Assembly: GCF_007678455.1 (NCBI RefSeq)
Contig: NZ_VEEP01000013.1
Location: 1 to 64,000 of the forward strand
Reading direction: 5' to 3'
Origin: Cytobacillus oceanisediminis 2691
GTDB taxonomy: Bacteria > Bacillota > Bacilli > Bacillales > Cytobacillaceae
DNA length: 64,000 bases
Within the stretch, counting starts at the first letter, position 1. Each line of letters begins with the position of its first letter. The notes beneath the pieces were generated by a model. That model searched no databases, was not told the origin of the DNA, and saw nothing but the letters and a program-made list of their open reading frames with translations. The translations under genes were made by a program, and so were the position numbers. This document shows positions 48,277-57,232 of this stretch, piece after piece.

Positions 48277-48304
48277 AAGAATAACCCTCTAAGAAGAGGG
48301 TTAT
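48277..48304 (-). terminator. Terminator of the aldolase gene
   Basis: On the minus strand GATAACCCTCTT-ctta-GAGGGTTATT is followed by CTTTT. It overlaps the aldolase stop codon. Confidence 0.75.
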
Positions 48305-48942
48305 CTCTGGCCATATGTTTTGAATTTCTCTGACAATCGAGCCATTTCTTCATCTGAAAGCAATGTTGGCTCACCTATCGCTTTGGCCTGGTAAAAAATC
48401 TGGGCACTGAATTCGATTTCTTCCGCGACAGTGAATGCTGTTTCGATATTATGCGCTCCGGCAATCAATCCATGATTCGCAAGCAGGACCGCCCTTCTGT
48501 CCACCATGCCCTCAAAGGCCTTTTCCGCCAGCTCTTTCGTCCCGAATGTTGCGTAAGGAGCACATCTTACATTCGGGCCGGCAAACGCCACCAAATAGGA
48601 TACCGGCGGAATATCCCAGCCCAGGGCCGAGATTGTTTTGGCATATGGCGAGTGGGTGTGGACAAGCGCGCCTATATCTTCGCGGCGCTGGTAAAAAACC
48701 AGATGCATATCCAGCTCGCTCGATGGCTTCTTGCTCCCATCAACAACCTCGCCATCCAGATTAATGACCACGACGTCTTCAGGCTTCGTTTCGAAGTAAT
48801 CAATCCCGCTTGGACTGATGGCAACCAGCTGCTTTTCCCGGTTGAAAATGCTGATATTACCGCCAGTTCCCTTTGTGAGCCCACTTGTGATGATTTTCTT
48901 GCCGTACTCTACGACTTTCATCCGTTCTTCCAGAAGCAACAT
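48301..48942 (-). CDS. Class II aldolase (FucA-like)
   Basis: This 213-aa zinc-dependent aldolase family protein has the metal ligands in ALVHTHSPYAK and LLANHGLIAGA and the substrate region SGLTKGTGGNISIFNRE...SPSGIDYFETKPEDVVV. It lies downstream of mtnK on the same strand. In some bacteria a class II aldolase next to methylthioribose or deoxyribose kinase genes cuts the 1-phosphate of 5-(methylthio)ribulose or 5-deoxyribulose to DHAP (the DHAP shunt). The isomerase mtnA that this route needs is not in the window. It could also act on fuculose or rhamnulose phosphate. Confidence 0.85.
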   Translation of the reverse strand: MLLLEERMKVVEYGKKIITSGLTKGTGGNISIFNREKQLVAISPSGIDYFETKPEDVVVINLDGEVVDGSKKPSSELDMHLVFYQRREDIGALVHTHSPYAKTISALGWDIPPVSYLVAFAGPNVRCAPYATFGTKELAEKAFEGMVDRRAVLLANHGLIAGAHNIETAFTVAEEIEFSAQIFYQAKAIGEPTLLSDEEMARLSEKFKTYGQR

Positions 48943-49173
48943 ATTCTGCGCCTCTCTTTCCCTAAGGCTGTTTTCGTAATGATTGTTGTTAAAATCCTAA
49001 AGCCGATTTTAACGTATGATTAGGCATTTTGCTGGTCGGTATCTAGTTTGCAAGCTCTTTTCTCGTCTAAATCGTCCATTTAGCGAAGTTACCTAGGTCA
49101 TTCAATGCATTTTTACAGCAAATAGCTACAAAGTTTTAGAAAAGAGCCTTCCCTAAAGATTGGAACGGTCTTA
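48943..49173. other. Gap between the aldolase and mtnK
   Basis: This 231-bp gap has no ORF and no clear remnant of mtnA. It should contain the aldolase promoter. Confidence 0.5.
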
Positions 49174-50394
49174 TTATCGCATATTATAGCTTGATGCTGA
49201 ATCCTTTAATACTTGTAAAAACTGTTCACCTGTTTTGGAGGCAGCTGAATTCAGGATGAACTGCTTCGCCGCTGTCAGGCAGATTCTCTCGGCTGTTACG
49301 CGCTGATGTTCATCGGCAATGGAAGTTAAATCCTTCACTTTTGCCAATCCCGCAATACGGCGGATCATCTCCATTCCCGTAACTGCCGCTGTATCCTGGA
49401 GAACAGCGTCCAGGTACCAGCGGTCGAAACCCTGCTCCTTGGCCATGATTTCCGTCACGTTTTCCTTCCAGCTGGTTAGGAATTTCTCGGTAAATAGATC
49501 GACTGTATCCTTGATCGTCTGCTCCAGCCATTCGCTATACTTCTCGTCAGCATTCGTCACATATGCCCTTGTCCACGCAAACATCAGGTTGGCAATCACG
49601 TTTCCTGCGTCATATCCCATTGGCCCGTAGAACGCGAACTCCGGATCGATTACTTTTGTAGAATCTTCTTTTACAAAAACAGAACCAGAATGAAGGTCGC
49701 CATGAACAAGTGCCTGGGCATTGGTCATGAACGCAAACTTCAGCTTGGCTGCTTCGAAGCGTAATTGATCGTCACCATAGATGTTCTCCTCAATCCACTC
49801 CTTATTGGCAGGAAACAAATCATTACGGCTGTTATGGTCTGTAAAAGGTTCTGAGTATACGAGGTCCTCAGAAATTTCGCATAATTCCGGATTGATATAA
49901 TCCTGAACAAGTGCCTTCTTCGCTTTATGCTCCATGACTACATCGGAAGTCAGCAATAGTGTATTCACCATGAATGTCGTCAGGTCATCCGCAAGCCTGG
50001 GAAACATTCTTCCCTCATTGAGAGCCGTACGCAGGATTGTATGATCAGAAAGATCCTCCATCACACAGCAATTCATTACATCATCATACAGGTACACATC
50101 AGGCACCAATCCCGGAGCCAGCTCACCCTCAAGCTTCAGCACATTCGACTCGATCCGGATGCGGTTGGTTGACAGCTTGAACTCGTCGGAAATCCTCGCC
50201 GTATCCCCAGCCTGTTTGACAATCAGTGATTTCCCGGTCTGTTCATCGCGAACACGGAACACATAGTTCAAATTTCCATCGCCTATTTCATCACAGCTTA
50301 AATTCGCTTCTCTATCAAAAAAGTCGGTCTTTGCTTTTACATAAGGAATGACCTCATCTGCATTCATCAGAAAATACGTATTAAAATTTGTCAT
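49174..50394 (-). CDS. mtnK: S-methyl-5-thioribose kinase MtnK
   Basis: This protein of about 406 aa has the kinase fold of choline/MTR kinases. It has [25 protein letters not shown] (ATP lysine), [14 protein letters not shown] (catalytic loop HGDLHSGS), [28 protein letters not shown] (DPE motif). It phosphorylates methylthioribose for methionine salvage or 5-deoxyribose removal. There is no S-box riboswitch in the 60-140 nt upstream, unlike mtnKA of B. subtilis. The start is chosen at 50394, with AAGGGG upstream. Confidence 0.93.
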   Translation of the reverse strand: MTNFNTYFLMNADEVIPYVKAKTDFFDREANLSCDEIGDGNLNYVFRVRDEQTGKSLIVKQAGDTARISDEFKLSTNRIRIESNVLKLEGELAPGLVPDVYLYDDVMNCCVMEDLSDHTILRTALNEGRMFPRLADDLTTFMVNTLLLTSDVVMEHKAKKALVQDYINPELCEISEDLVYSEPFTDHNSRNDLFPANKEWIEENIYGDDQLRFEAAKLKFAFMTNAQALVHGDLHSGSVFVKEDSTKVIDPEFAFYGPMGYDAGNVIANLMFAWTRAYVTNADEKYSEWLEQTIKDTVDLFTEKFLTSWKENVTEIMAKEQGFDRWYLDAVLQDTAAVTGMEMIRRIAGLAKVKDLTSIADEHQRVTAERICLTAAKQFILNSAASKTGEQFLQVLKDSASSYNMR

Positions 50395-50496
50395 GATGTC
50401 CATTACCCCTTCCCGTGGAACAATTATAGAAATCTTTTAAAAATTATTATAGCTTAAGATTGTATTTCGGGGCACTAAAATCCATCTGGAATCATA

Positions 50497-50523
50497 AAAA
50501 GAAGACAGCTTTCCTGCCTTCTT
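50497..50523 (-). terminator. Terminator of the sensor kinase gene
   Basis: GAAGaCAG / CTGcCTTC forms a stem with A- and T-runs just past the kinase stop. Confidence 0.65.
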
Positions 50524-50537
50524 TACAAGAGATTTTA

Positions 50538-51773
50538 TTACCCGCAAGGCAGAAGGATTGTGAAGGTCGTGCCCTTGCCTTCTTCACTCTCGACATTAAT
50601 TTTGCCTCTCATTCTTTGGACGATATCATAGGAGATCATCATCCCAAGGCCGGTGCCTTTTTCCTTTGTTGAGTAATAAGGGTGACCGATCCGGGCGAGT
50701 TGCTCCTTTGTCATGCCGATGCCCTCATCACGGAACTCGATCCTTACATTGTCCTTGTCAACCTTGGCGATGATGAAAATACTTCCGCCCGAAGGCATTG
50801 CTTCAATCCCGTTTTTTAGGATATTGATGAATACCTGCCTGAGTTCATGCGCATCTCCCTTGATGCAGAGATTCTTATCGATTGCTTCTACCAATTCTGT
50901 ATTGCCGAGATGGGAATAGGATCTCATGAACGCAGTCGTTTCTTTCAAAATGGCACTCAGGTCGATTTGATCCATCGATCCTGTATTTGGTTTGGCCAGC
51001 GCCAGGAAATTATTGATGATTGTCTGGGTTCGGTCAAGCTCCTGAAGAGAAATGGTAATGAAGAGATTCTGGTCGTCACTCAGGTTCCTTTCTCCCTGCA
51101 GGACTTGCATGAAGCCTCTGATTGTCGTCATCGGGTTACGGATTTCATGGGCAACCGATGCAGCAAGCTGACTGATGGCCGAGAATTTCTCCGCCTTGTG
51201 AAGTTCATGCATAAGCTTGAGCTGTAAATTGGTCATTTCAATGATATATATGAATAGCGATAAGGCAATGAATGAAACGAGCGAAAAGACAACCAAATAC
51301 ATGTAGTCGCCTGCATGGCCAGATTTAATCAATGCAGCAAGCCTTGTAGCGGTAACTAAACCATAGACAAAGAGCCCAAACGCGATTCTCCGATTGACCG
51401 TCGATGTTTTATAAGGCTTCTCAATCGCAAAAAACAGAATGATGATAACCCCGTAATTGACGGCTACAATCGGCAGTCTTTCTATCTCAACCAGGCTTCG
51501 TAACAGCAGCAGCACCATTGCAATTAAAAGCCCATCCGTCCTGCTTAAATAAAAGAAGGCAATAAAGACAGGAATCAGCTTAAAATCGAACTCCATGCCG
51601 CCATGGAACCTGACAGGCAATGCCATTGTGACTAACAGCGTCGCCAAGATTGCCATTTTAAAGATTTGTTTCTTATATACCGAGCGCTTCTGCATCCACA
51701 AAAAGTTATACATGAAGCCGAGTGAGAGTATGATGAAAAAATGCAAGATCAAATCTTTAATGAAATCTATCAT
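50538..51773 (-). CDS. Membrane sensor histidine kinase, KinB-like
   Basis: This protein of about 411 aa has an N-terminal 5TM-5TMR_LYT-type domain with about six membrane helices (residues 1-185), no PAS domain, and then a HisKA domain with the H-box ASVAHEIRNPMTTIRGFMQVLQ. An HATPase domain follows (NILKNGIEAMP, EFRDEGIGM, STKEKGTGLGMMISYDIV). This is the layout of the sporulation kinase KinB, which feeds the Spo0A phosphorelay. There is no adjacent response regulator, as usual for phosphorelay kinases. The ATG at 51773 follows CCGGGGGATAAA. Confidence 0.85.
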   Translation of the reverse strand: MIDFIKDLILHFFIILSLGFMYNFLWMQKRSVYKKQIFKMAILATLLVTMALPVRFHGGMEFDFKLIPVFIAFFYLSRTDGLLIAMVLLLLRSLVEIERLPIVAVNYGVIIILFFAIEKPYKTSTVNRRIAFGLFVYGLVTATRLAALIKSGHAGDYMYLVVFSLVSFIALSLFIYIIEMTNLQLKLMHELHKAEKFSAISQLAASVAHEIRNPMTTIRGFMQVLQGERNLSDDQNLFITISLQELDRTQTIINNFLALAKPNTGSMDQIDLSAILKETTAFMRSYSHLGNTELVEAIDKNLCIKGDAHELRQVFINILKNGIEAMPSGGSIFIIAKVDKDNVRIEFRDEGIGMTKEQLARIGHPYYSTKEKGTGLGMMISYDIVQRMRGKINVESEEGKGTTFTILLPCG

Positions 51774-51921
51774 TTTATCCCCCGGAATTCTTATGATTAA
51801 GAATAATGACCTATATCTATTATCCACCTGACTTAACGATTCTTCAACGGAAAATTCTGAAATTATCAGGTTTCTTCCAAAATTTTAAAATAAACTTTTT
51901 TCACAGTGCCTCTAAATCTTA

Positions 51922-51988
51922 TGCTATAATGAAAACAACCATTGCTTTACCAAAGTAAAAACCCCACTCGTTTCGAGTGGGGTTTTTT
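51922..51988 (+). ncRNA. Candidate short RNA with extended -10 promoter and terminator
   Basis: TGC-TATAAT (51922-51930) is an extended -10 element. About 30 nt later a perfect stem CCCCACTCG-ttt-CGAGTGGGG with T6 (51962-51988) ends transcription. No ORF lies between. A transcript of about 50 nt is predicted. It could instead be a leftover terminator facing the kinase gene. Confidence 0.4.
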
Positions 51989-52110
51989 GCTATGTTTATT
52001 AGCTCAGTTATCGTCCATTGGTGATTTTTGTATAGACAGGACAATTCATAACTTTTCCGTTTAGTTTTCAACACTGTCAGATCAACAGTCTAGTTCACCA
52101 GAATCAAATA

Positions 52111-52146
52111 TAAAAAAACAAGCCCTGATCAAATCAGGACTTGTTT
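52111..52146 (-). terminator. Terminator of the cold-shock gene
   Basis: On the minus strand ACAAGtCCTGAT-ttg-ATCAGGgCTTGT is followed by TTTTTTTA. Confidence 0.85.
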
Positions 52147-52164
52147 GTATGGGCTAATCCGTTA

Positions 52165-52365
52165 TTATAGTTTTGTAACGTTAGCTGCTTGTGGTCCACG
52201 AGCACCTTGCTCAACGTCGAAAGATACTTCTTGGCCTTCTTCAAGAGTCTTGAAGCCTTCGCCTTGGATAGCTGAGAAGTGTACGAATACGTCTTCTCCA
52301 CCTTCACGCTCGATGAATCCGAAACCTTTTTCTGCATTGAACCATTTTACTTTACCGTTTTCCAT
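52165..52365 (-). CDS. cspB: Cold-shock protein (CspB family)
   Basis: This 66-aa OB-fold protein has RNP1 KGFGFIE and RNP2 VFVHFS and starts [16 protein letters not shown]. It binds single-stranded RNA and works as an RNA chaperone. The ATG at 52365 follows GGGAGGC; a reading frame that is open 10 codons further up has no site. Its leader of about 150 nt fits a cold-regulated mRNA. Which of the cspB/C/D copies it is cannot be told. Confidence 0.94.
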   Translation of the reverse strand: MENGKVKWFNAEKGFGFIEREGGEDVFVHFSAIQGEGFKTLEEGQEVSFDVEQGARGPQAANVTKL

Positions 52366-52625
52366 TTTTGTTGCCTCCCAGTGTGATATCCACACAATTT
52401 GTTACTATTCTTGTCTCAGTGATATCCAGGCGAATCAAGCAGTGCATGTTCTTTCCTTGCATACCGAACAAAAATAATTCTCCCTTAGAATAACAGAATT
52501 AAAGGCATAGTGCAAGCGTTAAGGGAGTTGGGAAAATTAGGAGTGCCAAAAAAACGGTTATGGATTAACAAATGGGGATCATGAAAATGTGATATAATAA
52601 AGGTAACATGAAAGGGCGTGGCTAA

Positions 52626-52799
52626 TTGAAAAGCGCAAGCAACCTTTATAAATCTGGTCAATCTGTCAGTATCAAAGAAACCGGCGAAACAGTGACAATC
52701 ATGAAGTCTCAATATGTGAAAAACATGAAAAGGTATTCATACACTGTCAAAGAACATCCCAGCACTTTTTATTTTGAGGAGGAGCTGGAGAAAAGCTAG
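52626..52799 (+). CDS. Small hypothetical protein, 57 aa, TTG start
   Basis: This short ORF begins at TTG (52626) after AAAGGGCGTGG and reads SNLYKSGQSVSIKETGETV at its start, then KNMKRYSYTVKEHPSTFYFEEELEKS. The run of basic and aromatic residues followed by an acidic end, and the absence of stops, support a real protein. The terminator right after it (52798-52828) agrees. I associate the pattern with small Bacillus proteins of unknown function. Confidence 0.65.
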   Translation: MKSASNLYKSGQSVSIKETGETVTIMKSQYVKNMKRYSYTVKEHPSTFYFEEELEKS

Positions 52800-52828
52800 A
52801 AGCTGGTTTCCTTGCTTCTTTTTTTTGA
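52798..52828 (+). terminator. Terminator of the 57-aa gene
   Basis: AGAAGC-tggtttcctt-GCTTCT is followed by TTTTTTTG. Confidence 0.7.
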
Positions 52829-52849
52829 TTATACGCTCCATGTCAACTC

Positions 52850-52879
52850 ATAAGCGTGCGCCTTTTAGCACGCTTTTTT
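52850..52879 (+). terminator. Second terminator, AAGCGTGC stem
   Basis: AGCGTGC-gccttttA-GCACGCT is followed by TTTTTTC. No gene lies between it and the terminator at 52798, so it is a spare terminator or ends an unseen short RNA. Confidence 0.65.
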
Positions 52880-53083
52880 CATCACGATTTCCCCTCCAAT
52901 CACATCCTGATCGATCACTAATTACTTTTTTCCTATTAAACCCTTATTAGACAAAAATAAACTCTATCTAAACTACTTATTTAGCAACTCGAAATTTGTC
53001 TATTAAATAGGCATCTTACTCTATTAACCGTTTTTATAATATTCCGTAAAATAGAGTTGAATCTATTAATAGGAGGAATGACA

Positions 53084-54145
53084 ATGACTTTGAAGAAGAA
53101 GGTTCTTTCCGTATCCTTATCAAGCATGATGGCATTAGGCGCCGTGACTGCAATAGCTCTGCCGGCAGGTGCTGTCGGTAATGGGCCGAATACCGGCAAT
53201 GGATCCATCCAGACATCGATTTTGCATACATATGAGAGTTTAGTTGATTACCTGAAGACCCAGGATGCCAAGCAGGAGGCAATGGAACTGGAGGTGATTG
53301 GCCAGACGGTGAAAGGCCGTGATATTTACATGGCTAAGTATATCTCCAATCCTGAAAACCCAACCATCTTGTTCCTGACCCAGCAGCATGGGAATGAGCA
53401 GCTGACAACCGAGGGAGCGATGGAATTCATCAAACATCTAGGTACTGCTAAAACGGGCGGTGTACTTGAGAATGTGAATGTTCTTGTCATCCCAATGCTC
53501 AATGCAGATGGCGCAATGGGCGATGTCGACTTCTCACTTGAAGACTATCTTGCTGATGGCGACCGCCACCTGACTCGCTATAATGCGAACAAGATTGACC
53601 TTAACCGTGAGCATGATAAGGTAACCAGCGAAATGCAGCCTGAAGCCCGTGCGCTTCATGAAAATGTTTTTGCTAAATATGATATCGATTACATGATCGA
53701 CCTCCATCACCAGGGTACCCTCAGCGAAACAGAAGGCGAGCTTGTTTCAGGCTCCATTTTGTATCCTACGAACGAAGCCGTGAAGCCAGAGGTACTGGAA
53801 GGCTCGAAAAAGCTCGGCTCAATCGTATACAATACCCTTGAGGAAAAAGGCTGGGGACATATCGGGAAGTATGTCGGCGGCAACGGAGCGAACATCGGCC
53901 GTAATGGCGCGGCTGTCCGCTATGATATTTCAACACTCCTGTTCGAAATGCGCGGAATGTCCGATCATTATTACGAGCCTTATGCATTAGGGCAAAAGAG
54001 CAATGGCTATCTGATCAAGCAGACGATCACCACACTTGATGCAACGGTAAAAGCCATTGCTGATGGCTCGATCGAGACAGCTGATACGAGCTTCTGGGAT
54101 ACGCTTCCTGAGCAGTCAAACAGACAGAGTGAGGAAGACGAATAA
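53084..54145 (+). CDS. Secreted M14-family zinc carboxypeptidase
   Basis: This 353-aa protein has a Sec signal peptide (KKKVLSVSLSSMMALGAVTAIALPAGA) without a lipobox. The M14 zinc residues are seen in LTQQHGNEQ (H-x-x-E) and MIDLHHQGT (third ligand His), and the catalytic Glu is in LLFEMRGM. It probably trims peptides or gamma-D-glutamyl bonds outside the cell. The ATG at 53084 follows TAGGAGGAATGAC. It has its own terminator (54153-54186). Confidence 0.9.
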   Translation: MTLKKKVLSVSLSSMMALGAVTAIALPAGAVGNGPNTGNGSIQTSILHTYESLVDYLKTQDAKQEAMELEVIGQTVKGRDIYMAKYISNPENPTILFLTQQHGNEQLTTEGAMEFIKHLGTAKTGGVLENVNVLVIPMLNADGAMGDVDFSLEDYLADGDRHLTRYNANKIDLNREHDKVTSEMQPEARALHENVFAKYDIDYMIDLHHQGTLSETEGELVSGSILYPTNEAVKPEVLEGSKKLGSIVYNTLEEKGWGHIGKYVGGNGANIGRNGAAVRYDISTLLFEMRGMSDHYYEPYALGQKSNGYLIKQTITTLDATVKAIADGSIETADTSFWDTLPEQSNRQSEEDE

Positions 54146-54152
54146 ACTTTTC

Positions 54153-54186
54153 AACAGTGTGGCCCCTCGGGGATCACACTGTTTTA
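54153..54186 (+). terminator. Terminator of the M14 peptidase gene
   Basis: AACAGTGTG / CACACTGTT with a GC-rich loop is followed by TTATTTT. Confidence 0.82.
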
Positions 54187-54279
54187 TTTTGTCATCGAAC
54201 AGAACACGACATTTATAGGGATAGGAGCGGTGCCTGTGGTTTCGTATGATAAAAGTAAACCTTTACAGGAGGCCAGCTG

Positions 54280-56070
54280 ATGAAACTCATTCATTTTGCC
54301 ATTGCTGTCATTATGTTGTTCGGCCTTTTCACAGGACCCGTCTCTTCCCAGGCTGCCGTTACAGGCTCTGAATGGGAAGACACCATCTACGAACGCCCGG
54401 AACAGTTTTCAAGTTTTACCACAGAAAAAGATGTTTTCATTACGATGAGGGATGGCGTTATTTTAGCGGCTGACGTCCACCTTCCTGATGGACCGGGACC
54501 GTTCCCCGTCATTCTTACGCAAACCCCTTATAATAAGAATGTCAGCAGTACTGAAAACCTTAATGAGTATTTTATTAAACGCGGGTATGCACATGTGGTT
54601 GTTGATGTCCGCGGAACCGGTGCCTCCCAGGGGGCCTGGGATTCATTTGGCGAAGCCGAACAGCGTGATGGCAAAGAACTCGTCGAATGGGCAGCATCCC
54701 AGCCATGGAGCAATGGCAAGGTTGGACTGTACGGCTCCTCCTACCGGGCAATCAACCAGTTGTTGACCGCAGCTCAGCATCCCGATGGCCTGGAAGCCAT
54801 TTTTCCGATTGTCCCGATGGGTGATATGTACCGTGATATCCTTATGTCCGGAGGATTAATCAACACTGGCTTCATCCCACTCTGGCTCGGGCTTGTAACA
54901 GGCAGCGGCCTGCTCCCCCCTTCCTACACTTTATCGGACCCAATCATGGGAACGACCCTACTGTTGAGCCATACCGGACAAACGCTCGGCTTTCCAGTCA
55001 GCACCCTCAGCTCGGCGATTACGGGCGGGGAATTTGCATACGATGGGCCCGCCGCACAGCTGCGCTCGCCATTGGCGGTAGCAGATCAAATTAATGTTCC
55101 TGCATTTTTTACAGGCGGACTTCATGATCTGTTCCAGCGCGGCACGCCGCTCCTTTATGAAAAATTAAAAGCAAATGGCGTACAGACCAAACTTCTGATG
55201 GGCAACTGGACGCACGGCAATTATGGCAGCGGCTTGCCTGCGGACAATGTACCTGCCCTTGACCAGCTGGCCTTACGATGGTTTGACCAGTATTTGATGG
55301 GCATCAACACTCAAATCAATAAAATTCCTGATGTCACACAGTTTGTGTTAGGCGAAGGGGGCTTCGAGGTCCAGCCTGGATGGCCGCATAAGAATGTCGC
55401 CGCCCAAAAATTTTACCTGCGCAGCGGCAATCTGTTGACGAAAGAGAAACCTTCCTATGCTGAGCCTTCCCGAACAATGCTTCAGCAGCCGTTGAATGGC
55501 ATTTGCTCGGGAAGCACGAACCAGTGGATGGCCGGGATTCCGGATGCCCTTCCTTGTACGAAGGATAATCGCCTGACGGAAATTACGGAGCTCACCTATA
55601 CGACTCCCCCGGCAAATGCTGATCTTCGCGTGTCCGGTCCGATTGCCGCGAAAATTTTTGCGAGTACAACCGCGAGAGACCTTGTACTGTCTGTGCGTTT
55701 AACGGATGTAGCGCCGGACGGAACTTCGAACGAGATTACTGCAGGCTGGCTCGCCGCCTCGCACAGGGCAGTCGACGACAGCAAGAGCCGATACCTTGAT
55801 GGAGAAAACATTCAGCCATGGCACCCTTTTACGAGGACCGCAGTGCAGGAAGTCAAACCATATGAAGTGATGGAACTGGACGTTGAAATCTTCCCTAGCA
55901 ACTTTGTCATCAAAGAAGGCCACAAACTCCGTGTCGCCGTCGGTCCAAGCGACTTCCCGCACTCGATGTCGCCGCTGCCTCAATTGTTGGATCAGCTCGG
56001 CGGAGTCGCGACGATTTTAAATAACTCTAAATATCCTTCCTCTATTGTTTTACCAGTGGTGGAAGAATGA
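54280..56070 (+). CDS. Secreted CocE/NonD (S15-type) hydrolase
   Basis: This 596-aa protein has a Sec signal peptide (residues 1-27, ends SSQAA) and the CocE/X-Pro peptidase layout. The N-terminal part is an alpha/beta hydrolase with VDVRGTGASQG; the nucleophile Ser154 is in GLYGSSYRAINQ, the Asp in TGGLHDLFQRG and the His in MGNWTHGNYG. A C-terminal jelly-roll (about 450-590) follows. The motif is GSSYRA where most members have GxSYxG, so the last Gly is Ala. It is likely an extracellular esterase or peptidase of unknown substrate. A ribosome site CAGGAGGCC precedes the ATG. Confidence 0.88.
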   Translation: MKLIHFAIAVIMLFGLFTGPVSSQAAVTGSEWEDTIYERPEQFSSFTTEKDVFITMRDGVILAADVHLPDGPGPFPVILTQTPYNKNVSSTENLNEYFIKRGYAHVVVDVRGTGASQGAWDSFGEAEQRDGKELVEWAASQPWSNGKVGLYGSSYRAINQLLTAAQHPDGLEAIFPIVPMGDMYRDILMSGGLINTGFIPLWLGLVTGSGLLPPSYTLSDPIMGTTLLLSHTGQTLGFPVSTLSSAITGGEFAYDGPAAQLRSPLAVADQINVPAFFTGGLHDLFQRGTPLLYEKLKANGVQTKLLMGNWTHGNYGSGLPADNVPALDQLALRWFDQYLMGINTQINKIPDVTQFVLGEGGFEVQPGWPHKNVAAQKFYLRSGNLLTKEKPSYAEPSRTMLQQPLNGICSGSTNQWMAGIPDALPCTKDNRLTEITELTYTTPPANADLRVSGPIAAKIFASTTARDLVLSVRLTDVAPDGTSNEITAGWLAASHRAVDDSKSRYLDGENIQPWHPFTRTAVQEVKPYEVMELDVEIFPSNFVIKEGHKLRVAVGPSDFPHSMSPLPQLLDQLGGVATILNNSKYPSSIVLPVVEE

Positions 56071-56227
56071 TTGATGATGCCCGCCTGTGGATTGGCAGTT
56101 TTGGGGTACAGATCTTTCGTAAACCTTGTTTACTTAAAATCAAGTTAATTACCGGCGGAATCTTTCTCAAGCACTAAAGACTCCCTTTCCTAATATGAAT
56201 AAAATAGGTAAAGGAAGGAGAATCATA

Positions 56228-56665
56228 TTGAGCATTACGGAAATGATTCCAGGAAGAATTTATGTTGGCGGCAGGATTTCTCCTGAGGATTGGCGCTTTA
56301 TTGGTCAGCATATAAACGCGATTGTAAATCTGCGAACGAAGCCTGACCGGCCGCCGTTTGATTTTTCTCATCGTGTCATGATTTGGATGCCAATCACCAT
56401 TAAGGTGACTCCGAGTATTACATGGGTGGAAAACCTGATGGCCCATATAAATCTATTAGTTAAACAGGGGTATTCCATCCTTATTCATGATACGTATGGA
56501 TATCAGCGGCTTGGATTTGTCATTACGGCCTATTATATGCAGCGCTTCCGAATGAACCGCGAACAGGCATTGAATACAGTGCAGAAAATCAAGCCGAATA
56601 TACAGCCTACCGTTAATTACATGGAGTTGCTCGCCAGGTATGAAAACCATCTTGGACTTGGTTAA
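56228..56665 (+). CDS. Dual-specificity-phosphatase-fold protein lacking the catalytic Cys
   Basis: This 145-aa protein has the DSP fold: IPGRIYVGGRISPEDWRFIGQHINAIVNLRTKP at the start and GYSILIHDTYGYQRLGFVITAYYMQRFRMNREQALNTVQ. In active enzymes the loop reads HCxxGxxR; here it is H-D-T-Y-G-Y-Q-R, so the nucleophile Cys is Asp88. The general acid region also lacks a clear Asp. I read it as a pseudophosphatase. The start is TTG at 56228, after AAGGAGAATC. Confidence 0.8.
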   Translation: MSITEMIPGRIYVGGRISPEDWRFIGQHINAIVNLRTKPDRPPFDFSHRVMIWMPITIKVTPSITWVENLMAHINLLVKQGYSILIHDTYGYQRLGFVITAYYMQRFRMNREQALNTVQKIKPNIQPTVNYMELLARYENHLGLG

Positions 56666-56732
56666 TTGAAAAAATTTGATAATGACACTTTTAATCTTTT
56701 TTCAAATGGTTTATAGTGTTAGTGCAGAATCC

Positions 56733-56820
56733 GTTTTCACAGGTGATGGAGTTCACCTTTAACCGCCTGAATGGCTAATGACTCCTGCCAGTTGTTTGAT
56801 CACTGGCAGGAGTCTTTTTG
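56733..56820 (+). promoter_or_regulatory. Fluoride riboswitch (crcB motif) with terminator platform
   Basis: CACAGGTGATGGAGTTCACC, then TTAACCGCC and TAATGACTCCTGCC follow the fluoride aptamer consensus. The segment ACTCCTGCCAG / CTGGCAGGAGT (56780-56813) plus T5 forms the competing terminator. Fluoride binding should prevent termination and turn on crcB. Confidence 0.93.
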
Positions 56821-56854
56821 TTTTGGGTAATCTAATAAACATGGAGGGATATGG

Positions 56855-57232
56855 ATGGTATATTTGCTTGTTGGGGCGGCAGGTTTTCTCGGAGCCTCCC
56901 TGCGTTACTTCGTTGGTGTTTTCTTTTTTCACGAAAGTACCGTTTTTCCGTTCGCTACTCTTACGGTGAATCTGTTGGGAAGCTTTTTGCTGGCCCGGCT
57001 GACAACAGGTCTATTTATCCGTATTTCCTTGCCTTCACATATTAAAACAGCGTTGGGAACAGGCTTTATCGGTTCCTTTACAACGTTTTCAACTTTGAGC
57101 GTGGAAACTGTCAATCTGCTTCTTCATGGAAAGCTTGTGCTTGCATTTTTATATATTGTGGCGAGTATATTTGGCGGATTATGGATGAGCCGTTTAGGAT
57201 TCCAGGTAAAGAAGGGAGTAGGAACTGAATGA
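56855..57232 (+). CDS. crcB: Fluoride channel subunit CrcB/Fluc 1
   Basis: This 125-aa protein has four membrane helices and the Fluc signature: GAAGFLGASLRYFVG, FPFATLTVNLLGSFLLA (the pore Asn) and GTGFIGSFTTFSTLSVET (the Phe/Thr stretch). Bacillus species make a pair of CrcB proteins that form a heterodimer. The gene overlaps crcB2 by 4 bp and is under the fluoride riboswitch. Confidence 0.93.
   Translation: MVYLLVGAAGFLGASLRYFVGVFFFHESTVFPFATLTVNLLGSFLLARLTTGLFIRISLPSHIKTALGTGFIGSFTTFSTLSVETVNLLLHGKLVLAFLYIVASIFGGLWMSRLGFQVKKGVGTE

Noticed and set aside
50395-50537. S-box (SAM) riboswitch ahead of mtnK
   Set aside because: The gap is too short and holds only the kinase terminator; no S-box consensus is seen.
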